A stretch of 64,000 bases of DNA from Hyphomicrobium_A sp963722495 (GCA_963722495.1 CAVRND010000003.1:248001-312000); one strand, 5' to 3'; numbered from the stretch's first letter, positions 10,825-20,362 are shown. A program made the numbers and translations. The notes: a model not told the origin generated them from the letters alone.

Positions 10825-11079
10825 TTAGGGTGTCGACGGCTGCGGAGCGGGAGCCGTGGTCTGCGTCGAGGCAGGCGCCGGCGTTGTGACCTGAATTGTT
10901 GCTGGAGGCGGCGTGCGCAAGCCGAGACGGTCACCGAAGAAGACGACGGCGCACGTCGCGATGAACGCCAGCACGATCAATGCGGCAAGCGGCGAAAACT
11001 TCCGCTTGTGGACGAGCCTGCGTTCGACGAGCGCCCCGTCGGACCCAACCGCAACGTCTCTCTCGACAACCTCGGCCAT
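10825..11079 (-). CDS. Hypothetical single-pass membrane protein
   Basis: An 84-residue protein from the ATG at 11079, preceded by AGGAGAG about five bases upstream, which decides the start over the longer frame. It has a charged N-terminus containing R-R-L-V-H-K-R-K-F, one transmembrane helix (about residues 33-53, ending F-F-G-D-R-L) and a Thr/Pro/Ala-rich tail of about 30 residues. It converges with the preceding plus-strand gene, with only eight bases between their stops. Function unknown. Confidence 0.55.
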   Translation of the reverse strand: MAEVVERDVAVGSDGALVERRLVHKRKFSPLAALIVLAFIATCAVVFFGDRLGLRTPPPATIQVTTPAPASTQTTAPAPQPSTP

Positions 11080-11206
11080 TTCACTCTCCTGGGTGGCACG
11101 CTTTGACGGCGAACCGCCACGAAGCATGTTTTGTTCCACACGAGATCGATGGCTGGTGCCACGAAGCTGAAGGCGATGTGGTCTGCGGTGGCGATGTAGA
11201 CCACCG

Positions 11207-11488
11207 TCACTGCTTCGCGGTGGTGCCGGTGTAGAAGTCGCGCGGCAGTCCAACCGGCGCGGCGGGCGTGGCAGGTGTCGGGCGTTTCTTTGCAGGCATC
11301 GCGGAGCGGCTGGGGCCGTCGACCTTTCGCTTCACGCAGTAGTACGTCGCCTTGACGCTGAAGGGCGTTTTCTTGCGCAGCTTTTCCGCGGCGCGTTCGC
11401 AGATCGCCATGGTCGGAAACTTCTCGGTGCTCATCCGCTTGGGGCCGGAAGCGACCGCCATCACCGTGTAAAGCGTCGCAGCATCCAT
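11207..11488 (-). CDS. Small conserved hypothetical protein
   Basis: A 93-residue protein from the ATG at 11488, with GGGGGA seven bases upstream; a GTG two codons earlier is the alternative. The N-terminal 55 residues contain T-E-K-F-P-T-M-A-I-C-E-R-A-A and Y-Y-C-V-K-R, giving two cysteines about 22 residues apart. Such a pattern occurs in small alphaproteobacterial proteins of unknown function. The remainder is a Pro/Ala/Lys tail. There is no clear signal peptide or membrane helix. Bases 11495-11722, upstream, show nothing recognisable. Confidence 0.5.
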   Translation of the reverse strand: MDAATLYTVMAVASGPKRMSTEKFPTMAICERAAEKLRKKTPFSVKATYYCVKRKVDGPSRSAMPAKKRPTPATPAAPVGLPRDFYTGTTAKQ

Positions 11489-11722
11489 CTTCACGTCCCC
11501 CGCCTACCGTAGTCGCCGCATTGGCTGTTGAGCTCGCGGCTACAACGGCGGCGATCTCGTCGCCGTTCCAGCCTCCGTTACGGCACACACTAACCGCGAA
11601 TGCCGCTGCTCCGCCTGCGTTCTTTTGCTCCGCTGCGCGCATCATGGCAGCTCGGGACCAGGCGCTGTTGCAACCCGATGGGTGTCGGCCCGGCGAAAGC
11701 GACATCCGCCGGGCCGTGCAAG

Positions 11723-12514
11723 TCACGGCGTGCGCAGCGCCTCTCGTATCGCCCTTTCAACTGCGGATGGGCCAGTCAAACAGAACGGCGCCCTCGGCAA
11801 TAGCGGTGGTTGTGCCATGAAGCGCGGGCGGGTGCCGCGATGCGGCTGCGCGGCGTGCACCAGGAACGGATGACAGAGGTAGACGGTCCCCGCCTCGCCC
11901 GTCGCCAACGTCTCCGGGCGCTGGACCGAACCGGCAAAGCCGTCTGCGGCCAGCTCCCGCAGCGTCAGGCCTTTCTCGCCCGCGGGTGCAAGCTGGCGCG
12001 CGATGTCGAAATGCGAACCGATCCGGATGCGCGTGGGCGCATCGTCCTTCCCGACGTCGGAGAACAGGAAGAGCATCAGCAGCGCGCGCCCTTTCGATGT
12101 GACGTTGGCCCGCCAGCTCATGAAGTCTGGTTCGTCAAAGCCAAAGCTGACGTCGATGTGCCAGCCGGCATCGCCGGGATCGTCGGGCGATGGAAAGCGC
12201 ACCGGGAAGGTGCCCATCGCGCCGCACGGCAGCCAGCGATCCTTGCCGAGCAGCTGATCGAAGGCGTTGTGCAGCACCGGCGAATTTGCCGCGGCGATGA
12301 ACGCGGGCTGTGTGTACATGCCGAGTCGGATGACCGGTCTCGTCCATGTCGCGGGATTGTCTGCGGCGCAGCCGGTGTCGCGCCACAGCATAGCCCGCGC
12401 CGCATCCGCGGTCTGTCGAGGGAACGCCGCCTCGAGACGGACGAATCCGTCCTCGACGAACTGTTTGATCTGCGCGTCGCTGAGCGCGCGCGTGGTGTCG
12501 CGTGAATTTGGCAT
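11723..12514 (-). CDS. Phytanoyl-CoA dioxygenase (PhyH) family protein
   Basis: A 263-residue non-haem Fe(II)/2-oxoglutarate-dependent oxygenase. The iron-binding H-x-D appears as G-W-H-I-D near residue 119. The distal His lies in H-P-F-L-V-H-A-A-Q-P-H-R-G near residue 225, followed by the Arg that would bind 2-oxoglutarate (T-R-P-R-F). The N-terminal L-S-D-A-Q-I-K-Q-F-V-E-D-G-F-V motif is typical of the family. Substrates in the family range from acyl-CoAs to amino acids and halogenation targets, so the reaction is not predictable. Flanking genes are unrelated. Bases 12515-12724 upstream carry no gene. Confidence 0.85.
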   Translation of the reverse strand: MPNSRDTTRALSDAQIKQFVEDGFVRLEAAFPRQTADAARAMLWRDTGCAADNPATWTRPVIRLGMYTQPAFIAAANSPVLHNAFDQLLGKDRWLPCGAMGTFPVRFPSPDDPGDAGWHIDVSFGFDEPDFMSWRANVTSKGRALLMLFLFSDVGKDDAPTRIRIGSHFDIARQLAPAGEKGLTLRELAADGFAGSVQRPETLATGEAGTVYLCHPFLVHAAQPHRGTRPRFMAQPPLLPRAPFCLTGPSAVERAIREALRTP

Positions 12515-12724
12515 TGATGCTCTCGCAAAATATCGGCCGGCGTCAGCCCGCGCACGGGTGCGGCCGGCAATGGACCTTCAGGCGCTGAGTGCGCCGCTCT
12601 TTCTCTCCCGACGGAGCGCGTCCGTCAGGCTAGGAAGAACGTCGAAGCGATATTGGCGATCATCATCATGGATGCCCGTGATGTAGCAGGGGAGCTTGCG
12701 GTTACGCAAGGCGGGCTCGTGGCT

Positions 12725-14020
12725 TTAAGCCGCGTCGGCGGAGCCGCGATAGCGGCGCGTAGTGCGCTCCTTCGGCGGCAGCACGGTGCGCTGGCCGAGC
12801 TCGGTGAACCAGCGGGGCGGCACCATGTGCGCGTCGATGCCGGTGTCCTCGAACTCCATCGGCTCCAGCGGCCCGATGGCCTGCACGCGATTGCGGCCCG
12901 TCTTCTTGGCTGTATAGAGGGCGCCGTCGGCGCGGTGAAACAGCGCGCCGATATCGCAGTCGATGTCGTCATGCGCGGCAACGCCTATGCTCACCGTGCC
13001 CGCCACGGCCAGACCGTCGATGACGGCTGCCATGTCCGCGAACGCGGCGCGAAGGCGCTCGGCCTTGGCCGCAGCAGTGCTCAAGTCGGCGCCCGGCAGG
13101 ATGGCTGCGAACTCTTCGCCGCCGAGGCGCCCCATGATGGTTCCGCCATCGAGCTCGTCGGCCATCGTGTTGGCGAACAGCTGCAGCACGCGGTCGCCGA
13201 GCCGGTGCCCGTAGGTGTCGTTGACGATCTTGAAGTGATCGAGGTCGAGCACCATCACCGAGATCGGATGCCCACGAAGATACTTGCCCTGCGCCGTTAG
13301 CTCGTCTGCGGCTTCAAACAGCGCCCGGCGGTTGGGCAGACCGGTCAACGCATCGGTGAGCGCGAACACGCGCTGCTGCACCTCTTGGCGCTCCTTGACG
13401 ATGGCCAGTACGACGAGGCCGAGGGCGATGCGGCCCAGCAGGGCGACGATGACGACGGCCGGGAACCAGCCGCTGGCGTAGACGAGGCCGACCTCGCGGA
13501 TCGGCATGATGAGGGTGAGCGGCATCCAGGCGAGGAAGCTGGCCCCGGAGATGATCAGCAACACGATTGCCGGCCAGCGCGACACAAGTCGTTCGCCCTC
13601 CTGATAGGTGAACTCGGCGGCCGTCATCAGAAGCAGCGTCGCCATCAGCGTGCTGGAGAGGATGAGGCGCTGGTCGAAAGTGGCCGTGAGGCCCGTGGCG
13701 GCGGCAACGATGACAAAGCACGGCCACACGGCGACGAGAAGCCGATCGAGCTTGCGTCCCTCGAACTCGCGCACTGCCATCCACAGCATCGCCGCCGACA
13801 GCACCATCAAGGCTTGTCCGAATACGCTGAGCGGCGGGCGGTTGGTGGCCGACGCCGTAGCAGCCATGGCGATGCCCGAGGCCATGACGATCTGGGCGAG
13901 GCCCCACCAACCGATCAGCGCGCTTGTGCGCTCGCGCCACCACACGAAGATCAGAACGAGGCCGATGATTGTCGTCGCCGCGATGGAGACGAGCGAGATG
14001 GTGGGCATATCGAGAGTCAT
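12725..14020 (-). CDS. Membrane-bound diguanylate cyclase (GGDEF domain)
   Basis: A 431-residue protein predicted to make cyclic di-GMP from two GTP. The N-terminal 215 residues form about six transmembrane helices. A GGDEF domain follows (about residues 235-390) with D-A-L-T-G-L-P-N-R-R-A and the catalytic signature R-L-G-G-E-E-F near residue 302. The active-site half is therefore G-G-E-E-F, a catalytically competent variant. An R-x-x-D inhibitory site is not evident four residues upstream. The C-terminal 45 residues look disordered. It is probably monocistronic. Bases 14021-14265 upstream hold no recognisable gene. Confidence 0.92.
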   Translation of the reverse strand: MTLDMPTISLVSIAATTIIGLVLIFVWWRERTSALIGWWGLAQIVMASGIAMAATASATNRPPLSVFGQALMVLSAAMLWMAVREFEGRKLDRLLVAVWPCFVIVAAATGLTATFDQRLILSSTLMATLLLMTAAEFTYQEGERLVSRWPAIVLLIISGASFLAWMPLTLIMPIREVGLVYASGWFPAVVIVALLGRIALGLVVLAIVKERQEVQQRVFALTDALTGLPNRRALFEAADELTAQGKYLRGHPISVMVLDLDHFKIVNDTYGHRLGDRVLQLFANTMADELDGGTIMGRLGGEEFAAILPGADLSTAAAKAERLRAAFADMAAVIDGLAVAGTVSIGVAAHDDIDCDIGALFHRADGALYTAKKTGRNRVQAIGPLEPMEFEDTGIDAHMVPPRWFTELGQRTVLPPKERTTRRYRGSADAA

Positions 14021-14265
14021 AGGCGCCCCAAGGGACGATCCGGTGTCGGATCATTGTGCTCGGCAGCAGTTATGCGCGGGCGCCATTGACGGCTTGTCTA
14101 GAAATTCGGTGAAATTGGAAGGATCGCAAGAACGCCTTATTTTGCGGCTCCGCGGCGCGGAAAACGGGATGCGCGCCACGCAAATTCAGTGTGCCCTGCA
14201 GGGCGTGAAAAATGTTCGACGCCGGACGGGCGCGGGCGGTGTTCGGGGCAGGCAATGTGGCTCTG

Positions 14266-15372
14266 CTAACGCCCAACGCAGATGACATGCTCGCGGCGGA
14301 TGTCGGCGAGGGTGGTGCAACCCATCAGGGCCATGGCGATCTCGAACTCGTCGCGCAGTAGGCGCAACACGTGCGCCACACCGAGCGCGCCTGCAACGGC
14401 AAGTCCGTAGACAACGGGCCGCCCGACAAGCACCGCGCTCGCCCCGCAGGCGATGGCCTTGAAGACGTCGGTGCCGCGCCGGATGCCGCCGTCCATCAGC
14501 ACCGGCACGCGCCCGGCGACGCGGTCGGCGATCTCCGGTAGCAGGTCGATTGTCGCCGCAGCGGTATCGAGCGTGCGCCCGCCGTGGTTCGACACGACGA
14601 TACCGGCCGCGCCGTGCGCTATCGCGAGTTCCGCATCGTCGGGATGGAGGATGCCCTTGAGCACCACCGGCAACCGGGTCTGGGCGGCGAGCCGGTCGAT
14701 GTCGGCCCAGCCGGGCGCGCGGGCCATGAAGTGATCGAACACCGCGCTGCGTATGTCTGCCGCCGGCGCCGGCGCGATGTAGTTTGTCAGGTTCGCAGCC
14801 GTTATCCCGCGCGGCAGCTGAAACTCGGCGCGCCGCTCGCGGTCGCGCGCGCCGTTCACCGGGGCGTCCACTGTAACCACCAGCGCCTCGTAGCCGGCAG
14901 CCTCCGCGCGCCGCACGAGGTCGAGCGTATGCGCGCGCTCGGGCTGCACGTAGAGCTGCAGCCAGCGGCGCGGGCCCGCCGCTGTTGCGACGACCTCGAG
15001 CGTTTCGCTGGAAAGCGTGCTGACGACGAGGCCGGCGTCCTGCGCCGCCGCGGCGGCTGCCGTGCCGCTCTCGCCGTCTCCATGCGCGAGGCGATGATAG
15101 GCGACCGGCGCCACGAGGATGGGGTGCGCGAATGGATGGCCTAGCAACTCGAGCCGCGTGTGCCCACCGGGGCCACCTCGAAGCACGCGCGGCAGGAGCT
15201 GAATGCGGTCGAATGCCTCGCGATTCCAGCGCGCGGTGATCTCATCGCCCGCCCCGCCTGACAGGTAGGCCCAGGCGTTGCCGTCGAGACGCTGCGCCGC
15301 CAGCCGCTCGTAGTCGGCGAGCGACGCCACGCCGGCGGGAATCTCGGCCGGCTTGTGATTGGGTTCGGTCAC
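14266..15372 (-). CDS. FMN-dependent alpha-hydroxy-acid oxidase/dehydrogenase
   Basis: A 368-residue TIM-barrel flavoprotein of the lactate dehydrogenase/glycolate oxidase family. It shows the family signature S-N-H-G-G-R-T-L-D near residue 260, whose His is the catalytic base, and M-D-G-G-I-R-R-G-T-D-V for FMN phosphate binding near residue 310. The substrate-carboxylate Tyr and Arg regions are present in the N-terminal half (A-Y-L-S-G-G-A-G-D-E). Substrate (L-lactate, glycolate, mandelate or other) is not deducible. The start is a GTG at 15372. It has no membrane-insertion loop, so it may be cytosolic. Confidence 0.88.
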   Translation of the reverse strand: MTEPNHKPAEIPAGVASLADYERLAAQRLDGNAWAYLSGGAGDEITARWNREAFDRIQLLPRVLRGGPGGHTRLELLGHPFAHPILVAPVAYHRLAHGDGESGTAAAAAAQDAGLVVSTLSSETLEVVATAAGPRRWLQLYVQPERAHTLDLVRRAEAAGYEALVVTVDAPVNGARDRERRAEFQLPRGITAANLTNYIAPAPAADIRSAVFDHFMARAPGWADIDRLAAQTRLPVVLKGILHPDDAELAIAHGAAGIVVSNHGGRTLDTAAATIDLLPEIADRVAGRVPVLMDGGIRRGTDVFKAIACGASAVLVGRPVVYGLAVAGALGVAHVLRLLRDEFEIAMALMGCTTLADIRREHVICVGR

Positions 15373-15464
15373 GGCTCGCGGCGGTCTACGTTGCTTGTGT
15401 CTTGCTACACAGCTTTACCGCAGCGCCACGGCCCAGGCCAATCGCCGTCGATGTCGTGGTGAAG

Positions 15465-15538
15465 TGGCTGGGGGACTAGGATTCGAACCTAGACAGGCAG
15501 AGTCAGAGTCTGCAGTCCTACCATTAGACGATCCCCCA
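15465..15538 (-). tRNA. tRNA-Gln (anticodon CTG)
   Basis: The minus strand folds as a complete cloverleaf of 74 bases including the encoded CCA. The acceptor arm TGGGGGA pairs with TCCCCCA. The anticodon stem GCAGA/TCTGC encloses the loop CTCTGAC, giving anticodon CTG for glutamine codon CAG. The T-loop is TTCGAAT within TAGG/CCTA. The discriminator base is G, as expected for glutamine tRNA. Confidence 0.96.
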
Positions 15539-15655
15539 ATGCCGGGATCTCACGGCGGGCATGACCGCCGGAGGGCCGCATATAACAGGTGGCCATGTGG
15601 GCCGCAACCGCCGTCGGTGCGGTGAGGCGCCTCGTACGGCAGCTCGGCCTTCCCC

Positions 15656-16465
15656 TCATCCACCGGCGCCGCCGCGCACGCCCAGCAGCTCCGGCCGGTA
15701 CTCGAAGTGCATGGTGTCGTAGTGATACCAGCGCCCGCCCCAGATAAATCCGTGCTTCTCGAAGATGCGCACGATCTCCATCGGAATCTCGTTTCTGTAA
15801 CCGAGGGCACCGTCCTTGCCGGGCGGGTCGTTGCGCCAGTAGTGCGAGCGCTCCAGCGCGATGTCGATGGCAATCGCGTGCCCGTGCGCGGAGACGCGGT
15901 CCGTGCCGGCGATGACGCGGCAATTGTACGTGCCGGCCGACGGGATGAGAAACACATCGAACGCCGCCGGCAATTCATCGAGCTCGGTGCTCACCGCCTG
16001 CAGAGCCTGAGCCGCGCCGTTGATGCGATTGAACGGCAGGCGCTGCTTCGACCGCTTCGGCAGCCAGGCGACGGTATCGAGGTTCTTCTCGACCTCGCCG
16101 GCACGGCAGTCGCCGTACACCTTGTCGAAGAACGCCGCGTTGCGCGCCCGTCCCGGATCGGTGTTCGCGGCGGGCGGTGTCGCGGCGCTTCCGGCAGGAT
16201 AGGGCTGGACGAACATGTCGGCGATGTCGGGACGCTCGAGCCATTCCGCGAACGGCTTGTCGCCCTTGCCGTCGTCGAGCGGCATGCGCCTGCCGTCGCG
16301 CCACACGAGCTCTCCGCCGTCAATGTCTTTGAGCTGATCGGGATAGGCCGCGAGCAGCCGTGCCTTGTCCTCTCGCGACAGCTCGGCAGCGGCGCACACA
16401 CTAGTACCCGACGCCATGAGCGTGGCCGCAGCAACGAGAATCAGACGGCGCGCGAGGCGATGCAT
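15656..16465 (-). CDS. Periplasmic M15-type peptidase (D-Ala-D-Ala carboxypeptidase/VanY-like fold)
   Basis: A 269-residue protein with a signal peptide (residues 1-26, ending near C-A-A-A). The zinc-ligand motif S-A-H-G-H-A-I-A-I-D-I-A (about residues 193-204) and the terminal H-x-x-x-x-H pattern H-Y-D-T-M-H-F-E-Y-R-P-E-L (about 247-259) match M15 peptidases, which cut peptidoglycan stem peptides. The three-ligand arrangement His/Asp/His appears complete. It stands between the tRNA and the divergently oriented ppx-like gene. The substrate is inferred from the family only. Confidence 0.82.
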   Translation of the reverse strand: MHRLARRLILVAAATLMASGTSVCAAAELSREDKARLLAAYPDQLKDIDGGELVWRDGRRMPLDDGKGDKPFAEWLERPDIADMFVQPYPAGSAATPPAANTDPGRARNAAFFDKVYGDCRAGEVEKNLDTVAWLPKRSKQRLPFNRINGAAQALQAVSTELDELPAAFDVFLIPSAGTYNCRVIAGTDRVSAHGHAIAIDIALERSHYWRNDPPGKDGALGYRNEIPMEIVRIFEKHGFIWGGRWYHYDTMHFEYRPELLGVRGGAGG

Positions 16466-16617
16466 CAGTTAAGTCTATTTCAGCTACGAGGCCGGGGGGA
16501 TAGCCCTTTGCCCGGACGCCCGCTTTACCGGAGCCCGATTGCTGCTAGACTGGCGGCAAGTGTCATCCAGAAGACGCCTGATGACGCGGCTGATCGCGGT
16601 TTATCGCGAAAGGCCAG

Positions 16618-17838
16618 ATGCCAGGCGCTGGAGCTAGATCTGTGCAGGGCTATCCCGACGAGGGCGGCGCCACCGAAGCGCCTGGTGCCAAGGCCAGCAG
16701 CGGCGATTTTCCCGCCGCCATCAATTCCCATTTCGCTCCGGTTGAACCTCACAGCGGCAGCGCCGACGGTGCCGCGAGGGCCTCGCGCGAGGGTCGCGAC
16801 GCGCGCGCCGAAGGCGTCTACGGCGCGCTCGATCTCGGCACCAACAATTGCCGCCTGCTGCTCGCCCGGCCATCGCGCCGCGGCTTCCGCGTCGTCGACG
16901 CCTTCTCGCGCATCATCCGCCTCGGCGAAGGCGTCGGCCAATCCGGCCGCCTGTCGGAGCCGGCCATGGCGCGCACGCTCGACGCGCTCAAGGTGTGTGC
17001 CGCCAAGCTCGGCCGCGCCAAGGTGCGCCGCTCGCGCCTGGTCGCCACCGAAGCTTGCCGCGTCGCCGAGAACGGCGGGGAGTTCCTCGCGCGGGTGCGC
17101 GACAAGCTCGGCCTCGACATCGAGATCCTTACGCCCGAGGTGGAAGCGCGACTGGCCGTCTCGGGCTCGGCGGCGCTGATCGACGCTAGTTGCGACTATG
17201 TCCTCGTGTTCGACATTGGCGGCGGCTCCTCGGAGCTGATCCTCCTCGACCTGACGCGCCGCAGCCGCCAGCGCGACCGCCGCTTCGCCGGCCGGCTCGA
17301 TGCGCAGCACTGCATGGTCGCCTGGACGTCGCTGCCGATCGGCGTCGTGACGCTGGCGGAGCGCTTCGGCGGTCGCCACGTGACGCCGGCCGACTTCGAG
17401 GCCATGGTCGCCGAAACGCAGGGGCGCTTGCAGGGCTTCGAGGCGCAACACAGGGTGGCCGAGCGGCTGGCCGGCCGGCGCATCCACATGCTCGGCACGT
17501 CCGGCACCGTGACCACCGTTGCCGGCATCCAGCTGGGGCTGAAGCGCTACGATCGCAACCGCGTCGACGGCTGCTGGCTCAACGTTGGCGAAGTGCGTAA
17601 TGTGACCAACGATCTGCTCGGCCGCACCTACGAGCAGCGCATCGCCGAGCCGTGCATCGGCCGCGACCGCGCCGACCTCGTGCTGGCCGGCTGCGCCATC
17701 CTCGAAGCCATCCTGCGCATGTGGCCGTGCGAGCGCCTGCGCGTCGCCGACCGCGGCCTGCGCGAAGGCATCCTGACCACGCTGATGGTCGAAGACGGCG
17801 TGCTGGCGCCCGTGCGCCGTCGCCGCCGGCCGGCATAG
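16618..17838 (+). CDS. ppx: Ppx/GppA family exopolyphosphatase/pppGpp phosphohydrolase
   Basis: A 406-residue member of the actin-like ASKHA fold. The phosphate-1 motif Y-G-A-L-D-L-G-T-N-N-C-R lies at about residue 67 and the phosphate-2 motif F-D-I-G-G-G-S-S-E-L at about 197. The catalytic Glu is in the V-A-T-E-A-C-R segment. Family members hydrolyse polyphosphate ends or pppGpp. It lacks the long C-terminal HD-like extension of E. coli Ppx. The first 65 residues are low-complexity and not conserved in the family, so the true start may be further in. It is followed within nine bases by rlmE, so the two form an operon. Confidence 0.9.
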   Translation: MPGAGARSVQGYPDEGGATEAPGAKASSGDFPAAINSHFAPVEPHSGSADGAARASREGRDARAEGVYGALDLGTNNCRLLLARPSRRGFRVVDAFSRIIRLGEGVGQSGRLSEPAMARTLDALKVCAAKLGRAKVRRSRLVATEACRVAENGGEFLARVRDKLGLDIEILTPEVEARLAVSGSAALIDASCDYVLVFDIGGGSSELILLDLTRRSRQRDRRFAGRLDAQHCMVAWTSLPIGVVTLAERFGGRHVTPADFEAMVAETQGRLQGFEAQHRVAERLAGRRIHMLGTSGTVTTVAGIQLGLKRYDRNRVDGCWLNVGEVRNVTNDLLGRTYEQRIAEPCIGRDRADLVLAGCAILEAILRMWPCERLRVADRGLREGILTTLMVEDGVLAPVRRRRRPA

Positions 17839-17846
17839 AGAGCGAT

Positions 17847-18560
17847 ATGACACAGAAAAAAAGCAGCGGATCAGCGAAAGGCCCGGGCGGCGGCCAGCGT
17901 CAGATGCACGTGCGCGTCAAGACGGCTGCCAAGCGCAAGGTCTCCTCGCAGCGCTGGCTCGAGCGGCAGCTCAACGATCCTTACGTCGTTGCCTCGAAGC
18001 GCGACGGCTATCGCTCGCGTGCCGCATACAAGCTGAAAGAGATCGACGAGAAGCACCGCTTCCTGAAGCCCGGCAGCCAGGTCATCGATCTCGGCGCGGC
18101 GCCGGGCGGCTGGAGCCAGATCGCGGCCGAGCGCACGCAATCGATTGCCGGCAAGGGCCAGGTGGTGGCGATCGACATCTCGCCCATGGAGGCTCTGGCG
18201 GGTGTCGAGGTCCTGCATCTCGATTTCATGGCCGAGGATGCCGAAGCGCGCCTCAAGGCGCTGCTGCGCGACGGCCACGCCGACGTGGTGCTGTCGGATA
18301 TGGCGGCGCCGACCATCGGTCACACGCGCACCGACCATTTGCGCATCATGGGTCTCGCCGAGGCCGCGGCGTATTTTGCCTGCGACGTGCTGCGGCCGGG
18401 CGGCACGTTCGTCGCCAAGGTGCTGCAGGGCGGCACCGAGCGCGATCTGCTCGATCTGCTCAAGAAGCGCTTCGCCAAGGTACAGCACGTGAAGCCGCCG
18501 GCCAGCCGCTCCGACTCCGCCGAGCTCTACGTGCTGGCCACCGGCTTCCGCCCCGAGTAG
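17847..18560 (+). CDS. rlmE: 23S rRNA 2'-O-methyltransferase RlmE (FtsJ/RrmJ)
   Basis: A 237-residue SAM enzyme that methylates U2552 of 23S rRNA at the 2'-hydroxyl in the 50S A-loop. The SAM motif D-L-G-A-A-P-G-G-W-S-Q is near residue 80. The K-D-K-E catalytic tetrad is visible as S-R-A-A-Y-K-L, S-D-M-A-A-P, A-K-V-L-Q-G and S-A-E-L-Y. The first 35 residues are Lys/Arg/Gly-rich, suited to rRNA contact. It starts eight bases after the ppx stop. Confidence 0.95.
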   Translation: MTQKKSSGSAKGPGGGQRQMHVRVKTAAKRKVSSQRWLERQLNDPYVVASKRDGYRSRAAYKLKEIDEKHRFLKPGSQVIDLGAAPGGWSQIAAERTQSIAGKGQVVAIDISPMEALAGVEVLHLDFMAEDAEARLKALLRDGHADVVLSDMAAPTIGHTRTDHLRIMGLAEAAAYFACDVLRPGGTFVAKVLQGGTERDLLDLLKKRFAKVQHVKPPASRSDSAELYVLATGFRPE

Positions 18561-18572
18561 CCGCGGGGCGGG

Positions 18573-19583
18573 TCAAGGCTTCGGCACCGGCAACAGAACG
18601 TCGAGGGCTTTGAGGAGGGCGGCGTCGAAGCGGTCGCGGTCCTCGACCTGCGGCGCGTGTCCGAGGTCGTCGAAGGTGACCAGTGTGGCGCCCTTGATAC
18701 GGGCTGTCACGGCCGGCGCCAGCGCCGCGTAATTGCCGAGTGCCTTGGCCGCCTCGGGCGGCGCGCGGTCCTTGCCGAGCGCGGTCGTGTCCTTCATGCC
18801 GATCAGCAGCAGCGTCGGCACCTTGATTTGGTCGATCTCGTAAATCACCGGCTGCGACAGCAGCATGTCGGTGGTCAGCGCCTGGTTCCAAGCGACAAGG
18901 TCGCCGTCCTTGCCCGTGTACATGGAGGCGAGCATGTTCACCCAGCGGTCGTACGCCGGCTGCCACTTGCCCTGGTAGTAAATGGTCTGCTGGTACTTGC
19001 GGATGCTCTCCGCCGACGTCTTACGCTCCTTGGCATAAAGCTCATCGACCGTCGCCAACGGCACGCCCTTCGCCTTCCAATCCTCGAGCCCGATCGGGTT
19101 GACCAGCACCAGCGCGCCGGTGTCCGCCGGGTACATCAGGGCGTAGCGGATAGCGAGCATGCCACCCATCGAATGCCCCATGACGATCGGGTGCTCGATT
19201 CCAAGCTTCGTCAGGAACGCGTGCGTGTTGGCCGCGAGCTGGTGCAGGCTGAACTGGTAGGCGCGTGGCTTGGCCGAGCGGCAGAAGCCGACCTGGTCCG
19301 GCACGACAACGCGATAGCCGGCGTCCGACAGCGCCGGGATGACGCCTTCCCAGGTGGCGCCGCAGAAGTTCTTGCCGTGCAGCAGCACCACTGTGCGTCC
19401 GTTCGGCCGCGCCGCGGAGATGTCCATGTACGACATCCACACGTCCTGCTCCTGCGAGCGGAAGTCGAAGCGCGAGACGGGGAAGGGATAGGGGAAGTCG
19501 GCGAGATAGGGATCGGCACGTGCCGGCCCGAGCAGTGCGAGGCCTGAGACGAGGGCGGCGAAGACGCGAATGTTCAGCGGCAT
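18573..19583 (-). CDS. Secreted alpha/beta hydrolase
   Basis: A 336-residue protein with a signal peptide (about residues 1-23, cleavage near A-R-A-D). The alpha/beta-hydrolase fold shows V-V-L-L-H-G-K-N-F-C-G (oxyanion region, about 66), the nucleophile elbow G-H-S-M-G-G (about 139), a late Asp in L-L-I-G-M-K-D-T-T and the catalytic His in D-L-G-H-A-P-Q. These complete a Ser-Asp-His triad. The substrate is unknown; similar proteins are esterases or epoxide-hydrolase-like. It converges with rlmE. Bases 19584-19862 on its 5' side contain no gene. Confidence 0.86.
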   Translation of the reverse strand: MPLNIRVFAALVSGLALLGPARADPYLADFPYPFPVSRFDFRSQEQDVWMSYMDISAARPNGRTVVLLHGKNFCGATWEGVIPALSDAGYRVVVPDQVGFCRSAKPRAYQFSLHQLAANTHAFLTKLGIEHPIVMGHSMGGMLAIRYALMYPADTGALVLVNPIGLEDWKAKGVPLATVDELYAKERKTSAESIRKYQQTIYYQGKWQPAYDRWVNMLASMYTGKDGDLVAWNQALTTDMLLSQPVIYEIDQIKVPTLLLIGMKDTTALGKDRAPPEAAKALGNYAALAPAVTARIKGATLVTFDDLGHAPQVEDRDRFDAALLKALDVLLPVPKP

Positions 19584-19892
19584 GTGTCTCTCAGGTCGTC
19601 AGAGGCGTGGCGGCGCGGGCCGCATATGGCGGCGGAGAGGATATCCGTGCCGGAGCTCCTTGGTGCGGCACAGCCTACCAGTGTTCCCTGCGGAACAGCT
19701 ACGGCGCGCGCATGGCAGCTATGGCCGGGGTGCGCCCGATGAAGTGCGACGAGAAGCGTTTAACCAAGCACGTCGGGTGCGCGGCTTTGCGGCGACTGTT
19801 TCGAAAATTTCATCAGTGCAGAAGCCATAGGTTTAAGGACTTTCAGACGGAGCTGAGTTACGATGCACAACACTCAAGAGAGGCCCACGGTC

Positions 19893-20330
19893 ATGAAGCG
19901 CCTGTCTCTCGTTTCCCTCGGTCTTGCAGGCTTGACTCTGGCGTGCGTCGTGCCGCTCACCGCACACGCCGAGGACACCTTCTCTGTCGGTCCGCAGCAG
20001 ATGGTTTCGTTCGGCGCCGGTAACGGCGATGCCGATACGTTCGCCGTCGAGCAGATCTCCCGCAACGACAACATGGTCACGGTGCTGCTGCGTCCGAAGG
20101 GCGAGAGCTGCACCTTCCGCTTCGACGTCGGCGTCGGCCGCAGCGTGCAGCTGCGCTCCGATGGTCCGGCTGGGCAGTCGATGGTCTGCAAAGCGACGCT
20201 GCAGCCGATCACGGAAGACGGAGCCGCGCAGTTTGGGGCCGAGTGCACCGATGCACCGGTCTCCGCCGAGCGCAAGTGCCCGCCCGCGGGCGACACCGCC
20301 GCCATCACCTCGCCCTACCCGCAGCAGTAG
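19893..20330 (+). CDS. Hypothetical secreted protein
   Basis: A 145-residue protein from the ATG at 19893, which directly begins a standard signal peptide (M-K-R-L-S-L ... T-A-H-A-E-D) and has GAGAGG about nine bases upstream. An ATG ten codons earlier (19863) is also possible. The mature part is about 120 residues with four cysteines (in G-E-S-C-T-F, M-V-C-K, A-E-C-T and R-K-C-P) that could form two disulfides in the periplasm. No known domain was recognised. Confidence 0.6.
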   Translation: MKRLSLVSLGLAGLTLACVVPLTAHAEDTFSVGPQQMVSFGAGNGDADTFAVEQISRNDNMVTVLLRPKGESCTFRFDVGVGRSVQLRSDGPAGQSMVCKATLQPITEDGAAQFGAECTDAPVSAERKCPPAGDTAAITSPYPQQ

Positions 20331-20362
20331 GGCCGGACGGCTGAGCGACGCCGCTTCAGCAG

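Noticed and set aside
11495..11820. Plus-strand frames in the gap before the PhyH gene
   Set aside because: Low-complexity Arg/Ala-rich reading partly antisense to the dioxygenase gene; no start signal.
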